Shown piece after piece: positions 1 to 11,637 of a DNA stretch of 64,000 bases (its first letter is position 1; every line of letters starts with the position of its first letter). The translations under genes and the position numbers were made by a program. The notes beneath the pieces were generated by a model. That model searched no databases. It was not told the origin of the DNA and saw nothing but the letters and a program-made list of their open reading frames with translations. Location: the NCBI GenBank assembly GCA_018806915.1, contig JAGKQI010000081.1:372001-436000 (forward strand), in the 5' to 3' direction. The stretch is from Phytophthora colocasiae. Lineage: Eukaryota > Oomycota > Peronosporomycetes > Peronosporales > Peronosporaceae.

Positions 1-1070
1 GTGAAGTTACGAGAAGCAGATATACCTTTCACTGCTTTCTCAACCCCAGATGGTCTATTTGAATATCTCGTCACACCCATGGGGCTCAGTGGTAGCCCAG
101 GAACCTTTAATCGACTGCTGCAAAAGGTTTTCATGGATTTGGAGTGATGTGGCGAAGATTTACTTCTGATGATATCTACGTATACACGAAGGGTGAAGAT
201 GTGAACGACCACATCGCAGCATTGACAGGGTATTGAAGCGATGTGAAGAGCAGAAGCTCTACATCAAACTGTCCAAATGCCAATTTTGCGTGGATGAGAT
301 TCCATGCTTAGGCGACTTTGTCGGACGCAAGGGCGTTCGTATGGACTCCAGATAAGGTGAAGATTATCGCCGAGTGGCCAGTCCCCAAGACCAAGAAGCA
401 AATGGAGAGCTTCCTGGGGACAACGGTTTACGTTTCTGAGATTTTGCAAGGATTTCGCGCAGTTTGCAGGTCCTTTGCATGAATGTATCAAGGGAAAACG
501 TTCTCGTGATGCTATCGAACTCGATGAGAACCAATTACACTGTTTTGACGAGCTTAAGAAGCGCTTGTCATCACCTCCGGTTCTCAGTCTTCCTGATTTC
601 TCCAAACCTTTTCGGAATTCGGATGGACGCCTCAAATTTCGCAATTGGGGGTCTTATTTTCAAAAAGGAGGGAGGGTTGGAACATCCAATAGCCTATACG
701 GGCAGAAAGATGAAGCCAGCAGAACTGGAATTATCCAGTTCGCGAACAGGAACTACTCGCTATTATGCATGCGTTGAAGACATGGCGCGTGTATCTTCTC
801 GACAAGCCATTTCTGGTGGAAACAGATCACAAGAGCATTGAGATGATTCTCACGCAGAAGACGACGAATCGACGCATTGCGCGGTGGTTCAAACGAACTT
901 GCGGAGTTTCAGCCTCTGTTCAAGTGGATTCCAGGAGAGACGAATGTAGTCGCAGATGCGATGTCGAGAAATCCTGAGTTCGAGCATAAGGCAGCGCAAG
1001 TGAGCCTGAAGGAACTTCTTGATACGGCTCAAAACCGTGAAATTGTGGCTACCATGGTTTCGAGAACAAT
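1..1070 (+). pseudogene. Broken reverse transcriptase-RNase H region of gypsy pol
   Basis: Frame 1 reads the RT segment with VTPMGLSGSPGTFNRLL and hits a stop at about 145. The catalytic aspartate pair (DDIYVYT, codons at 168-173) is in another frame. The RNase H segment includes FGIRMDASNFAIGG near 605-645 and the LVETDHKSI stretch near 805-840, again in shifted frames. At least three frame changes and several stops separate the pieces, so no intact polymerase can be made. Similarity to Ty3/gypsy RT/RNase H is clear by motif; the exact clade is not determined. Confidence 0.85.
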
Positions 1071-2162
1071 ATGACCGTGGCACAATCCGCAGTGAAGATG
1101 TACTCGTGGAACAAGGACTTGCAAGGACTTGTCAAGAAGCTACAGCTTGGAGACAAGGTTCCGCATTACTCGCTAGATCATGGCGTGCTGTATTATCAGA
1201 CGCGTGAAGATGAGAGTCCTAGATTGTACATTCCCGATGACGAAGATCTGAAGAATCGAGTCATTTGTGAGAACCACGATGCAGTTACGGCAGGCCACCC
1301 AGGGTATTACAAGACCTATGTCGCAGTACGTGAGAAGTACTATTGGCCGAAGATGATGAAGTATATTCAGCGCTATGTGAACACTTGTGAAATGTGTCAG
1401 CGCAACAAAGCGAGGCAGGTGAAGCCTCCCGGATTACTTCAACCGCTGGAGATACCACGAGGTAGATGGGTCGACATTTCAATGGATTTCATTGTGTCTC
1501 TACCTCCCAGCAAGGATGGTTTGAATGCCATCATGGTCATTGTGGATCGATTGACCAAGCGTGCAAAGTTTATTGCTACGCAGACGACAGACAGCGCAGA
1601 GGATATTGCGAATGTTTTCATGAAGAGTTATGTAAGAGATCATGGCCTTCCGAAGACGATTGTGTCTGATCGTGACTCCAAATTTACGTCTAAGTTTTGG
1701 CAGGCTGTTATCACTGCTATGGGAACGCAGCATAACCTGTCATCGGCATTTAGGCCGCAGACGGATGGACAAACGGAACGTACAAACCGTTTTATCGGAG
1801 ATTATCTTCGAGGTGTTATCAACCCAGCCCAGAATGATTGGGATGAGTTTCTTCATTTGGCAGAGTTCGCCTATAATCGGCGATTGCATGCTACGATTGG
1901 CATGTCACCATTTGAAGCGGATCTAGGATATATTCCATATATGCCCGACGATATCGCGGCAGATCCGGAGTTTAAGAAGTTGGAGAAAGCAGCAAAAGAG
2001 TTTCTACTCCGACAGGAAGCCTTCCTTAAGGTCGCGCAAGACCGTATGAGTGAAGCACAGGAGCGCATGGAAGCATTATTACGACAGGAACAGACTTGTC
2101 CAAGACTTCAAAATTGGCGACATGGTGCTACTAGATGGGAAGAATTTGGATATCCGTCATAA
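1071..2162 (+). pseudogene. Gypsy integrase (H2C2 zinc finger and DDE core)
   Basis: A 363-codon open stretch carries the HHCC zinc-binding segment (HDAVTAGHPGYYKTY then CEMCQRNKAR) and a DDE core with aspartates in SMDFIVSLP and TIVSDRDSKF and the glutamate in GQTERTNRF. These are standard integrase features of Ty3/gypsy elements. The frame breaks at about 2100-2162, before the C-terminal domain, so it is a remnant although the catalytic core reads through. It is flanked by RNase H remnants upstream and the chromodomain fragment downstream in another frame. Confidence 0.88.
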
Positions 2163-2200
2163 GGGGTAACGCACAGTCGAAGAAGTTAGCCTGAGGTTCA

Positions 2201-2551
2201 TTGGACCATTCCCGGTCCAGAAGAAGGTATCTCGAGACTCGTATGAGTTGGGATTATCGAAGAACCTGGAAGTTGCATCCAGTTTTCCATACATCACTGT
2301 TGAAGCCGTACCGCAAAGACCCGAAGCGCAGGCAAAAGGTGAACAAGGTTGTGTTAGCCGATGGAACTGAAGGGCAACTGGTCGAAGCCGTGATTAACCA
2401 CCGTAAGTACAAGGGGAAGCCGCAGTACAAGGTTTGGTGGTTAGGCGAGACCAAGAAGGAGGCCACATGGGAACCTGTTGAGAATCTGAAACAGATCCCT
2501 GGTCTCATCGACCTCTATTGGAAGTCCAAGAAGAGAGAGAATCCTTTCTAG
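2201..2551 (+). pseudogene. C-terminal gypsy integrase tail with chromodomain
   Basis: This 116-codon stretch contains VFHTSLLKPY, typical of the integrase C-terminal region, followed by a chromodomain-like segment (EAVINHRKYKGKPQYKVWW, then TWEPVENLKQIPGL). Chromodomains in this position direct integration to marked chromatin in chromoviruses. It is frameshifted relative to the integrase core. The TAG stop at 2549-2551 is followed by a purine-rich stretch and the LTR. Confidence 0.85.
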
Positions 2552-2579
2552 GGGGAGGCTCTTTCTCGAAGGGAGGTCA

Positions 2580-3089
2580 TGTGACGGAATGCTGTCGATA
2601 GCACTCCGTCGGCATTGAAGTGCAAGTTGATGCACTGTAGTGCAATCTACATATCTCTACATGTACCCACTTTGTGATTGGCTAAAACTAGATTCTGGTA
2701 TTATGCCATTGTGGTTTACGCCATTCAGCTGAGACATTGAGAGAGTCTCATTGGCTGAAATTCGAGAAGGTTCTCGAAGCTTGATTATGGGACGCCCAGG
2801 AGTCAAGTCAACATTGCTACGTGGAAGTTTATAGGAAAATCATTGGTAGATAGCCAAATCAGAAGATAGGAAAAGATAGGCTCTAGGATACATTCTACTG
2901 GATTTTTGAGAGAGCTCTGTGAGCCACCAGTTAGCTTAGGACCGTAAGAGCCTTCCTCATTTCAATTCACTTTTCAATTTACCAACAACCTCTCAGTGGC
3001 CCACCAACTGGTCACGCCTCCCTGGGTCTTCGCTCCGCCGTCCAAGTCCGGCCTCCGCTTCCTCGCCCCCGCGCGCTTACTGTGTTACA
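2580..3089 (+). repeat. 3' LTR of the decayed gypsy element
   Basis: The segment starts TGTGACGGAATG immediately after a purine-rich tract (GGGGGAGG, GAAGGGAGG; 2552-2578) and ends TGTGTTACA, giving TG...CA ends with short inverted termini (TGTGAC/GTTACA). About 510 bp. The partner LTR is outside the window, so the boundaries are inferred from terminal signals only. Confidence 0.6.
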
Positions 3090-3176
3090 CTGCGAGTGTA
3101 GGACCATGACGGTTTTCTCCGTGAGGAGAGTCAACGGAGACATGCTGAAGGGCGAGCGAAGTGTGTGCAGAGCGCT

Positions 3177-3184
3177 TCATTCTC
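3177..3184 (+). promoter_or_regulatory. Candidate oomycete initiator (Inr) of the START/FYVE gene at 3262
   Basis: TTCATTCT matches the oomycete Inr core YTCANTYY and lies 78 bp before the ATG, a normal 5' UTR length for oomycetes. The flanking bases fit the longer 16-nt consensus only moderately. Confidence 0.4.
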
Positions 3185-3261
3185 GAGAACTCCCTCGAGC
3201 AAGTCACGTCAACCGCGAAAGAATCACTCGCAACCTGGGTGACAAGTAATCCACCGAGATC

Positions 3262-4622
3262 ATGTCGGACGCGACGTTCATCGGCTCGACAATACTGCCG
3301 CCGGTGACGCTGACAGACGATGACGCACACGAGTACCGCAGTATCGCGGACGAAAGCTTTTACGAGACGCGTGCGCTGTACGAGGATTTCCTGTACGAGC
3401 GGAACCGGTCGTTGGATCCACGTCGATGGAAACACGTCCGCACGAAAGGAGCCATGAAGGTCTATCGCCAGCGATCGGGTAGTGTTGACTCGGGAGTCAG
3501 TCCCAGTACGTCTACGTCGGTGACGGCAGCAGCAGCTTCAGACTCGACGTCGTCGCCGGATTCACTTGAAATGGACAACGACGCACTGCTAATCGGACCG
3601 GCGTCGTCCCTTTCAGTAGCTACTAAGATCCCGGTTGTAGTGTGCGTGGGGACGGCTGTAGGCTCACTAGACGATGTCATGTACGGCATGTTCGTGCACG
3701 ATTCAGCTTCGCTTCGGAGACGAGGGATCTACTCGAAGGACGGTATGGAAGACTCGGCGATGCTGGGTACACTAGAGAGTCCTACCGAGGAGAACCCGTT
3801 CGACTTCCTTGGTGTCGCCTGGTTCCTCTATTCAGCTCCAGGCCTCGGTGCGATCGTGAAGCAGAGAGACTACGTGACGCTCACAGGCACTGGGTTTGCC
3901 ACGTCGTCACGCGGCGAACGCATCGGGTACAGCGTGGCTCAGTCTGTGACACATCCGGACTTGCCCGAGTTGAAGCACCTGAATATCGTCCGGGCCAGCA
4001 TGTCCTTCTGCGTCATCTTCCGACAGCAAAGCGACCAGATCGTCGAGGCTTTTGCACACGCAGTGGTCGACCCAGGTGGCGCCATGCTCTCGTTCTACGC
4101 GCTGCAGGAGATTGCGAACAGTATCTTAAGCATGGGAGCGCTCATGGAGTGTGCAGAAGGCAAGAAGTTACGCTGGTATCTGCACAAAACAGCACAAGGA
4201 ACAGATTCAACCAGCACCTTCGCTACGTCCAAGTCATCGTCGTCTTCGTCATCGTCAACCGAACAGACAAACACGACTCAACTGTCAGAGAGTGAAGACC
4301 CGAGCGTGTGTTCCTACTGCCACAAAACGATCGGCAAACTCTTCTCGACGCAAAGTGTGGAGTGCACAGTCTGCCACCAGGTACGTTGTTCTGCTTTCTT
4401 ACTGTCTGTAGTTGTCACTTGTGCTGACTTCTTGTGGTGTAGTGTGTATGCAAGCATTGCAGTGTTAGTAAGAACCTAGTGGTGCGGTCAAGGCACACAA
4501 CGTCGAGGATGGCAGCCCACGCCTACAATTTCTGTCTTGGCTGTTTCCTGGCGTCCAGGAATCTCCCGACGGGGGAAATTCAACGTGAGGAAGTCGTCTA
4601 CAACCACTTGTTGAACCGATGA
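3262..4622 (+). CDS. START-like/FYVE-like zinc finger protein 1 (spliced, intact)
   Basis: Predicted 432-residue protein. The first exon is 3262-4380 (373 codons). A 62-bp intron follows (4381-4442, GTACGT...GTAG, phase 0). The second exon, 4443-4622, carries 59 codons and a stop. The N-terminal half has a START-like lipid-binding fold by family resemblance, with the recurring segments MYGMFVHDS, DFLGVAWFLY, RGERIGYSV and IVEAFAHAVV. The C-terminus has four CxxC pairs (CSYC, CTVC, CKHC, CLGC) like a FYVE finger but without the classical R+HHCR motif. Splicing is required to complete the finger, which supports the intron. The protein probably binds lipid or membrane. A serine-rich insertion (about residues 75-105) distinguishes it from its paralogues. 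Confidence 0.85.
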
Positions 4623-4788
4623 GGACGGCTAAGGTGATCAACCTCCGCCTTAGACACCGTTGTTATGATAAAACTGTTGTAAATGAACTCTCCTTTTCGT
4701 ACAGCAGTCGACGTTCAAGTGCTGGTAACGCACAGAATGGGACCAACGTACGTGTTCTCCCATCGCAAAATAGACGGTAGAGCTTCAG

Positions 4789-5590
4789 TCAGCACGTTGT
4801 GAGCGTAAGACAACGATCCATCGGTTGTTCTGCCTGCCAGCTTGACTCGACAACCAATGTTTTGTCACAGTATTGCCGCTCAAACTGGAAGCCGTACATT
4901 GTAACGAGCGGGATGCCTGCCAAGCGCAGCAGTCTCTGGTCCAGCATTTGAGTCACACTTGTGTCCGCAGTTAAGTTGATGTTCTGCGTACTGATGATGA
5001 GGCCTTGATACTCATAGCGAATGGGGTGACCAGCGTCGGTTGAGTTGAGCAAGTGAAGTTCTCGACTCACGACGTAGGCATTTTCACTCAACTGATGTCG
5101 CACGCCGTCCACTTGAGCATTTCTCTCATTTCATCCACGTTAACTGTAGCCTTCCACGTCTTCTCCACGAGCAATTGGCGTGAGAAGTCCTTAATCAATA
5201 TGAACTGAGCCCACGTGTCGTCCACAATTGCTCTCTTGTCTCTAGTGTATCAGTACGTGCTGCATTGGCCAGGAACATTTTCGTGGCGAACTGCAGCAGC
5301 TCTTGAGCCAGATTGGTTGACATCCACACTGGTCCTTCTCGTTTCTCTGTTCCAGTGTTCAACTACGATTTGCGTCGACTTCAAGTTCCCGTTTCGCCAG
5401 TCGCCTCCGCTCTTCGTCCTCGTGTAGTAGTTTGGTCCGGAAGTTCTCGAACTGCTGCATTTTGTCCTCCAGCTGCCGTTTTTGAGTTCGAAGTTGCTCT
5501 GTTTGCTGCAATAACTGGCCGAACACTAGTGTTCCTGCTGCCGTATACACACGCGTCGCATCGATTCTCGATTGCGTCGACGTCGCACAT
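4789..5590 (-). pseudogene. Remnant of an unrecognised gene with a coiled-coil N-terminus
   Basis: On the minus strand, coding-like sequence appears in successive frames. About 5550-5360 reads a coiled-coil segment (LLQQTEQLRTQKRQLEDKMQ). About 5220-5113 continues with DTWAQFILIKDFSRQLLVEK. 5112-4789 reads a further 107 codons without an ATG start. At least two frameshifts are needed to join them. The arrangement recalls oomycete proteins with a short bZIP-like or coiled-coil start, but the family was not recognised. It lies between the START/FYVE gene and the transporter pair, on the opposite strand. Confidence 0.35.
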
Positions 5591-5994
5591 CCAGCGCCTC
5601 AGGGTTGAGCGGCAGTGAGCCAGTGGCTGAGGAGACCTTGGCGTCTGTACTACAGGGTACTTTTACATTTTAAAGAAAACGACGTTGGAGTCCGACTAAA
5701 ACCCTTGCAGCTGGTCCCTACTTTCGAGAAAGCTTTCAAGAAAGCCAGGAATCGAAGGAGAAGAAGTAAAATGGAAAAGTGTGGATCCGTCTCAAGAGCG
5801 ACGTCCTCTGAATCACAATTGAATTCGCCTGTAACCTCCAAGAACCATCAAGCTCTCACCACAGCCTGCACTGCTTTCATCAATGTCTCCAGGCTCCACG
5901 TAAAGCGTTATCACTTCCAACTGCTAATTGACCATTAGTTTACTTACTATTTTGTTTCTTCATCTACATCCACTACTGTAGTGATCTTGAAGCT
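5591..5994. other. Non-coding stretch upstream of transporter gene 1
   Basis: No convincing gene. A 107-codon open frame (5615-5938, +) has no recognisable motif and no family support. A possible 3' splice site (CTACTGTAG, ending about 5981) could mark a short upstream exon like the one in the sister gene, but no matching donor was found. Confidence 0.4.
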
Positions 5995-7408
5995 ATGGAT
6001 CCTGCCGTCCTTGAAGCTCCGTACCGCAAATCGAGTCAAATCCACCGCCCAGTGCACCACCGCGTCATGGGAACGCTCTCCATCGCCGCCGTCACCTACT
6101 TCTTCGGCTGTGGGGGACCACTTGGATCTGAGCCAATCATTTCGTCAACCGGTCCGGCTATCGGTCTCCCAGCTATGGTACTCTACCCGTTGCTCGTCAC
6201 CGGTCCGTACGCGTATATCGTGGTGGAATTGTGCCTTTCCAGAAGACGGCGGCTTTGCTATCTGGGTTCTTAATGCCTTCGGTCCGTTCTGGGGTTTCCA
6301 AGTGGGCTGGTGGTCCTGGATGGCTGGAATCTTCAATACGGCACTGTTACCAGGTTTCTTACTGCAGATTCTGAATGACGCGTATGGGGTTTCCATTGAA
6401 TCGGACGTCGCTTGTTACGCCGTTAAGACTGCTCTCGCGATCCTGTTCACGCTTCCAAGTGTTCTTGGCACGAAAGTCGCATCTCGCTGCTGTGTGGCTC
6501 TGCTCTTCTTCGTACTGGTCCCGGTGCTTATATTCACCGTTTGGGCGTATTCACGCGCTCGGGACTACGTGGATTTGACGGAAGTTCGCCACGAAGGGAT
6601 CGAGCAGCACGCGGGTGACAACATCCAAGTAGGCGAGAAAGCCATCGACTGGGCACTGCTACTGAACACCCTCTTCTGGAAATACGACGGCATTAACATC
6701 GCTTCAGTGTTCGGTGGGGAAGTGGCCAATCCGGCTGGCATCTACTCGCGTGCCATCACTCTCACGGTTGTACTAACGGTGCTGACTTACTTAGTACCAA
6801 TGCCAGCGGCCATCATCGTCGACGACCCCAACTGGACATTCTTCACGCGCGACTCGTATCCCCAGATCGCCGAATCCATCGGTGGTCCAGTACTCAAAGC
6901 GCTATTCGTCTTCTCGTCGTGCTGTGCCGCTGCAGGGCTGTTCGTCTCCGGAATCTTCTGCGAGGCCTTTCAACTGGCGGGTATGGGCGAGTCGCAGTTG
7001 CTGCCGTCGTGTTTCGCGTGGCGCAGCACCCGTTTCGACACTCCGTACGTGTCCATCGGCGTCACGGCCGTGTTTACTATTGCGTTGTTGGGCGTCGACT
7101 TCGACGACCTGTTGCCAATGACCAACGTCTTCGCGAGTGCTGTGCAGCTCCTCATTATGCTGACGGCCATTCGACTACGTAAGACTTTACCCTACATTCC
7201 ACGGCCGACCAAAGTTCCAGGAGGAGAAGGAGTCATTGCCGCTTTGGCCATTCTCCCGACGATCATGCTGTGCTACATCGTTGTCGACGCGTTCTCTGAC
7301 CTGACATCGTCGGTGATCATTCTGGCCTTCCTTCTGCCTGGACTCGCCTACGGATCCTATGCGCGTCATCGAGACGATCAACGGCGTTTCTCCTGCGCCG
7401 TCTTCTAA
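5995..7408 (+). CDS. APC-family transporter 1, PUT/LAT-like, one frameshift
   Basis: Encodes an amino acid-polyamine-organocation permease with about 12 hydrophobic segments. The signature stretches GCGGPLGSE, FPEDGGF, GPFWGFQVGWWSW and NPAGIYSRA follow the order seen in plant and protist polyamine uptake transporters. It would sit in a membrane and import polyamines or amino acids; the substrate cannot be read from sequence. The ATG at 5995 gives MDPAVLEAPYRKS, matching the sister gene. The frame is broken near 6228-6236 (GGAATTGTGCCTTTCC), where the sister gene shows that two bases, or five, are missing. Everything after it is open to 7408. The break is either recent inactivation or a sequence error. 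Confidence 0.8.
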
Positions 7409-7760
7409 CGTTATAGGCTTAATGAAGGCTGGTAAAGAACGACAAAAGCTTGGGTTGTACAATTTGATCTGGTAGGTGAGCTCGAGAGCTGTCATATTCG
7501 TAGGAAAAGCGTGAAAGGAGACTGTGAGTGTACCCACTGAGTCAAGTTACCTTCGTATTGACACACGCGTACGATTTCTCGGTGAGAACGTTAGTCTTGT
7601 TGGCATAGAAAGTATGAGGGAGACCATCGAGCGAAAGCCGGAGAGTGTGGAAAGCCACCAAACGTCGGTGGAAAACTGACCTCTCTGACCATGACGGAGA
7701 CGATCCCTATCTTGATCTCACAAGGACATTCACCCGCTACGACCTCAACCTCCAGTGACC
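7409..7760. other. Intergenic between transporter copies
   Basis: 352 bp with no coding signal on either strand. It must hold the 3' end of copy 1 and the promoter of copy 2. No good match to the 16-nt oomycete initiator was seen. Confidence 0.5.
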
Positions 7761-9270
7761 ATGACTGCTGTCTTCGTGTACGTTGAGCAACTTCCTAAAA
7801 TCGGATGACTCTAATGTGCTTGCTTTGTGTTTCCTATCAGCAGTGACATGGACACAGCTGTACTCGATGGAGCGTACAGGAAGTCAAACGGGGCTCCAGT
7901 GCATCACCGCGTTATGGGAACTCTTTCCATTGTGGCAGTGACCTACTTCTTTGGCTGTGGTGGACCATTGGGCTCTGAGACCATTATTTCCTCCGCGGGG
8001 CCTGCGATCGGCCTTCCAGCAATGCTGCTTTTCCCTCTTCTTGTAACGGGGCCGTACGCCTTCATCGTAGCCGAACTCTGTTGTGCGTTCCCTGAAGACG
8101 GAGGCTTTACGGTCTGGGTGTTCAATGCTTGCGGTCCGTTCTGGGGATTTCAGAGTTGGCTGGTGGTCGTGGGTGGCTGGCATTTTCAATACAGCGTTGC
8201 TGCCGGGATATCTGCTCGAGATCTTAGGTGACTACTATGACGTCTCCATCTCTTCAGGGATCGCTTCGTACGCCGTCAAATTGGCACTAGCGATATTGTT
8301 CACGCTCCCGTGCCTCGTTGGCACTCGAATCGTCTCTCGCACGTGCATTATATTACTGGTGTGCGTGCTGCTCCCGGTCTTGGTCTTCACCGTATGGGGA
8401 TATACCCGCGCGCGCGACTTTGGAGACCTGTTCGAAGTCCGACACGAGACCAACATCATTCACAAGGACCTAGGTGACGATGAACAAGTTGGCCCCGTAG
8501 AGATCGATTGGGCTTTACTACTCAACTCGCTCTTCTGGGCTTTTGACGGGATCAACATGGCCTCAGTGTTTGGCGGTGAAGTGTCCAATCCGGCACGGGT
8601 TTACCCGCGAGCCATCGCGTTCACCGTGGTGCTGACGCTTCTAACATATCTAGTCCCAATGCCCGCCGCCATCCTTGTTGACGACCCAAACTGGACGTAC
8701 TTCACGCATGATTCGTACCCAGCACTTGCCGATGCCATCGGAGGCTCCGTACTGAAAGCTTTCTTCGTTTTTTCCTCGTGCTGCTCTGTCGCGGGGCTGT
8801 TCGTCTCTGGTATCTTCTGCAAGTCGTTCCAGCTGTCTGGAATGAGTGACGTGCAGCTCCTACCGAGCTGTTTTGCGTCACGCAGCACTCGCTTCGACGC
8901 TCCGTACGTGTCTATCGGCGCCACTGCCATCTTCACGATGGCTCTGCTGGGCGTCGACTTCAACGACCTGTTACCAATGGCGAATGCGTTCGCTGGGGCG
9001 GTGCAGCTCCTGATCATCCTCGCTGCGATCCGTCTGCGTCAACGACTGCCATATATCCCTCGGCCTGTTCGCGTCCCAGGTGGCACTCGTGTTCTTGCAA
9101 CCTTGGCGATGCTACCAACCGGCGCATTGTGCTACATTGTGTTCGACACGTTCCGCAGCTTGACATCCACACTTGTTATCTTAGGCTTCTTACTTCCTGG
9201 GGTAGTCTACGGCCTCTACGAGCGACGATACAACCCAGTGCTGCGCAACCAGATAGGAGAGCGGCTCTGA
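7761..9270 (+). CDS. APC-family transporter 2, PUT/LAT-like, spliced, one frameshift
   Basis: Tandem sister of the gene at 5995, with the same motifs (GCGGPLGSE, FPEDGGF, NPARVYPRA) and about 12 hydrophobic segments. I propose a 17-nt first exon at 7761-7777 (MTAVF plus two bases), a 63-bp intron at 7778-7840 (GTACGTTG...TTCCTATCAG), and a second exon from 7841. The join is in frame and adds MTAVFVSD before the shared MDTAVLDGAYRK; without splicing the ATG at 7848 would serve. The frame breaks near 8152-8156 (TTTCAGAGTTGGC), where one extra base is present relative to copy 1 (GFQVGWW). This is a different site from the break in copy 1. The rest is intact to 9270. Likely a membrane importer of polyamines or amino acids. 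Confidence 0.78.
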
Positions 9271-9814
9271 AGGTGGTCAACATGAAGAGGCATTGATGTT
9301 GAAGCGTTAATCCTCAGGTAGAGGACACGTAGTTGTCTCGTTGCATTCATGCGTTATAAAGAGTCAATACACGAACATGTACACCTTGATGAGAGCTTGA
9401 TGAGGTGCCACCTTCGTGATCTACTGACCTGGTTCAGGTTCACTTCAACAACGGAGGAATTTGTGCAGTTGAATCCGATCGCATCAAACGAGAGCTTCCT
9501 GGCCAACGCGCGTCTGCTTCAGATCACGTGTGGATACATCGCGGATGGGACAGCTCCCCACCTGCTGCGCTAAAAGTATAAAACATGTCGGCATCGCCCT
9601 GCACGCTACAGGGAGTCGATGTGGCAATGCTTTTCCAGCGGAGACTTGGTCAAAGTGTCCTTTGTTGGCCATCCTTTGGCCGAGCGTCACTTCTTAATCC
9701 CACGCGTGGAGTTCAAGTGCGTGGTCTTGTCGGCCCACCCTCAAACGCTGCACAGACACGTTTGGTCTCGCTAGCCGTGACCTGCTCGCTTACAGGACAG
9801 CTCGCGCTCACAGC
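9271..9814. other. Intergenic upstream of START/FYVE gene 2
   Basis: 544 bp. A 74-codon frame (9349-9573) has no recognisable content. No strong initiator match; GCTCGCTTACAG near 9787 fits the consensus poorly. Confidence 0.4.
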
Positions 9815-11637
9815 ATGAGCTCGAACGCTGGTTTCCCGATCGCACGCGTCCAGCTACCCAAGATCGACCTGTCGCGGCTTGAGCAGCGGGCAATGACGCG
9901 CATGGTCAAGCGAATGCTGCAACATACCGTACGGGAGTTCGACCGCCACACGTATGCCAATGGCGGGGAGGTGGATACATCGCAGTGGAAGGCGGCGGGC
10001 TCCAAGGACGACCTGCGAGTCTTCCGAGAACGGGAAGCAGGCGCGACAAGTGCAGCATTGGCGTTCGCGTTAGACAAGACGGACGTGCTTTCTCGAGGCT
10101 CTACCGTCGCCCCGCTAACTCCACCGGGTATGATGATGACCGGGTTCGCGCGCGGCAAGGTGGAGAACGCAATGGATGCAGTGACTAGTAAATCACAGGA
10201 GGATCTAGCGCTCATGCTGAGCTTCATGCATCATGATGACGTTGTGGACTGCTCAAGACGATCGAGACACCGACGGAGACGGACCCGTTCCATTTTCTAG
10301 GCATCAAATACTTCGTCCGTAAGGCTCCTATAGCTGGCACAAGGCTCCTCAAGCATCGAGACTCGGTGTACCTCGAGTTCACAGGTTATACGGAGACGAC
10401 CCGAGGCGAACGGCTTGGGTTCCATCTCATGCACTCGGTAGAACTCTCGACGTTCCCGCCTTTGACAGCGCGGAATTCAGTCCGGACGCTGCATTCGGTG
10501 CGATACCTATACCGACAGCAGAGCGAGGATGTCGTCGAAGTCTTCATGCAGGGAAACCTAGACAACTCTGGTTTGGCCGTGAAGACGTTTGCGTCGACAT
10601 TCCTGGACGACGCGGTGTTTGGCCTTGCGACGTTAGTTGCGTGCGCCGAAGCAAAGCGCCTCACGCAGATGTGGAGAGCTCAACAGACCAGGCAGGATAC
10701 CCGCAGACAGCAAAGCAAGCGCGTGTCGATGGCGCTAGAGTGCAGTATGTGTAGACAGAAAAGAAAGCTATTCGGGGGTGCATCGCTAGCAGCATGTGAG
10801 CTCTGCGCCGACGCCGTTTGCACGCGGTGCCGGTCGGAAAAGAAAGTGTTCGAGATGGATGCGAACAGGATTATTGGGCGATTCAGGAAGCTGTCGGTCT
10901 GCAAGAGCTGCATCTTAGCTGCGAACCGAGCGCTCTCTCAGCCCGACGAGCCTCAGATGCTCATTGTTATGTCAGAGCACCTTCAGCTTGACCGCGAAGG
11001 CGTGCGAGGTCGGGGAGCGTCATCCTCGGGAAATTCAGGAACGCGTTCTCGCTCGGACTCGAGTTGTCCATCAGCGTCTTCTGAAGGTCGAGACAGGAAC
11101 GAGAGCGTGGCAAGCTCGGCCAGCACTGTGAGCTCCCAAAGCGTCCGGGAGTGCCCAGTCGTCCCAGTGTCTCCTATGGGCATGCACGCTCGTTCACGGT
11201 CATCAACTGGTGTACACTGTGGACGACCAGCAGATGGAGCTGCAACAGCAGAGGCGTGCTAATGCTGTCAAGACATCAACAGAGCGCGCACATCGCATCC
11301 AGCAGTTTAGCAACAGCCGTCGCGTACAGCAGCAGCAGTTGACTCTACGCGAACACCAACTGATAGCACTGCAACCGCCTGATACGAAGAGCAAGCTCTG
11401 GTGCCGCGTTCCCATCGTGACTATGCTTTACGGCGTGTGGCATCTACAGGTACAGCTTTCGCTTCTTCATCTAGTGGCGCGTACACGCACTCTACTACCC
11501 CGTCGTCGCAGCAGAACGACCTGTTCGCGCGTATGGTAGAGCTGAACCGCGTGGCCGAGTCAACGTACAACACGACGCAGCAGAATGGGGCCTTCCTCTC
11601 ACAGCAAATGCGATCGCGAAGAAGGAGAGGCACCTAA
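9815..11637 (+). pseudogene. START-like/FYVE-like protein 2, frameshifted
   Basis: Begins MSSNAGFPIARVQLPK, in register with its paralogues. It reads the START-like segments (TPPGMMMTGFARGKVENAMD, then FHFLGIKYFVRK, RGERLGFHLMHSV, VVEVFMQGNL) and a FYVE-like finger with CSMC, CELC, CTRC and CKSC pairs. The frame is lost at about 10250-10253 (GGACTGCTCAAG), where the paralogue at 48526 has seven more bases. It is recovered in another frame up to a stop at 11260-11262. The conserved family tail (LFARMVELNRVAEST) then appears at about 11520-11570, ending at 11637. Q-rich sequence between 11262 and 11400 is in yet another frame. Several indels are therefore needed, so it is probably a pseudogene, although repeat-rich coding sequence is also prone to assembly errors. 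Confidence 0.8.

Larger units (their letters stand above)
1..3089 (+). mobile_element. 3' part of a decayed Ty3/gypsy chromovirus-type retrotransposon
   Basis: The window opens inside the reverse transcriptase and runs through RNase H, integrase and a chromodomain to a 3' LTR ending at about 3089. The order RT-RNase H-integrase-chromodomain defines a Ty3/gypsy chromovirus. Several frameshifts and stops show it is an old copy. The sequence is unrelated in base usage to the GATCC-rich gypsy elements further on. The 5' half lies outside the window, so no target duplication can be tested. It stops about 170 bp before the START/FYVE gene at 3262. Confidence 0.9.

Noticed and set aside
5615..5938. 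107-codon frame upstream of transporter 1
   Set aside because: No motif; composition looks non-coding.
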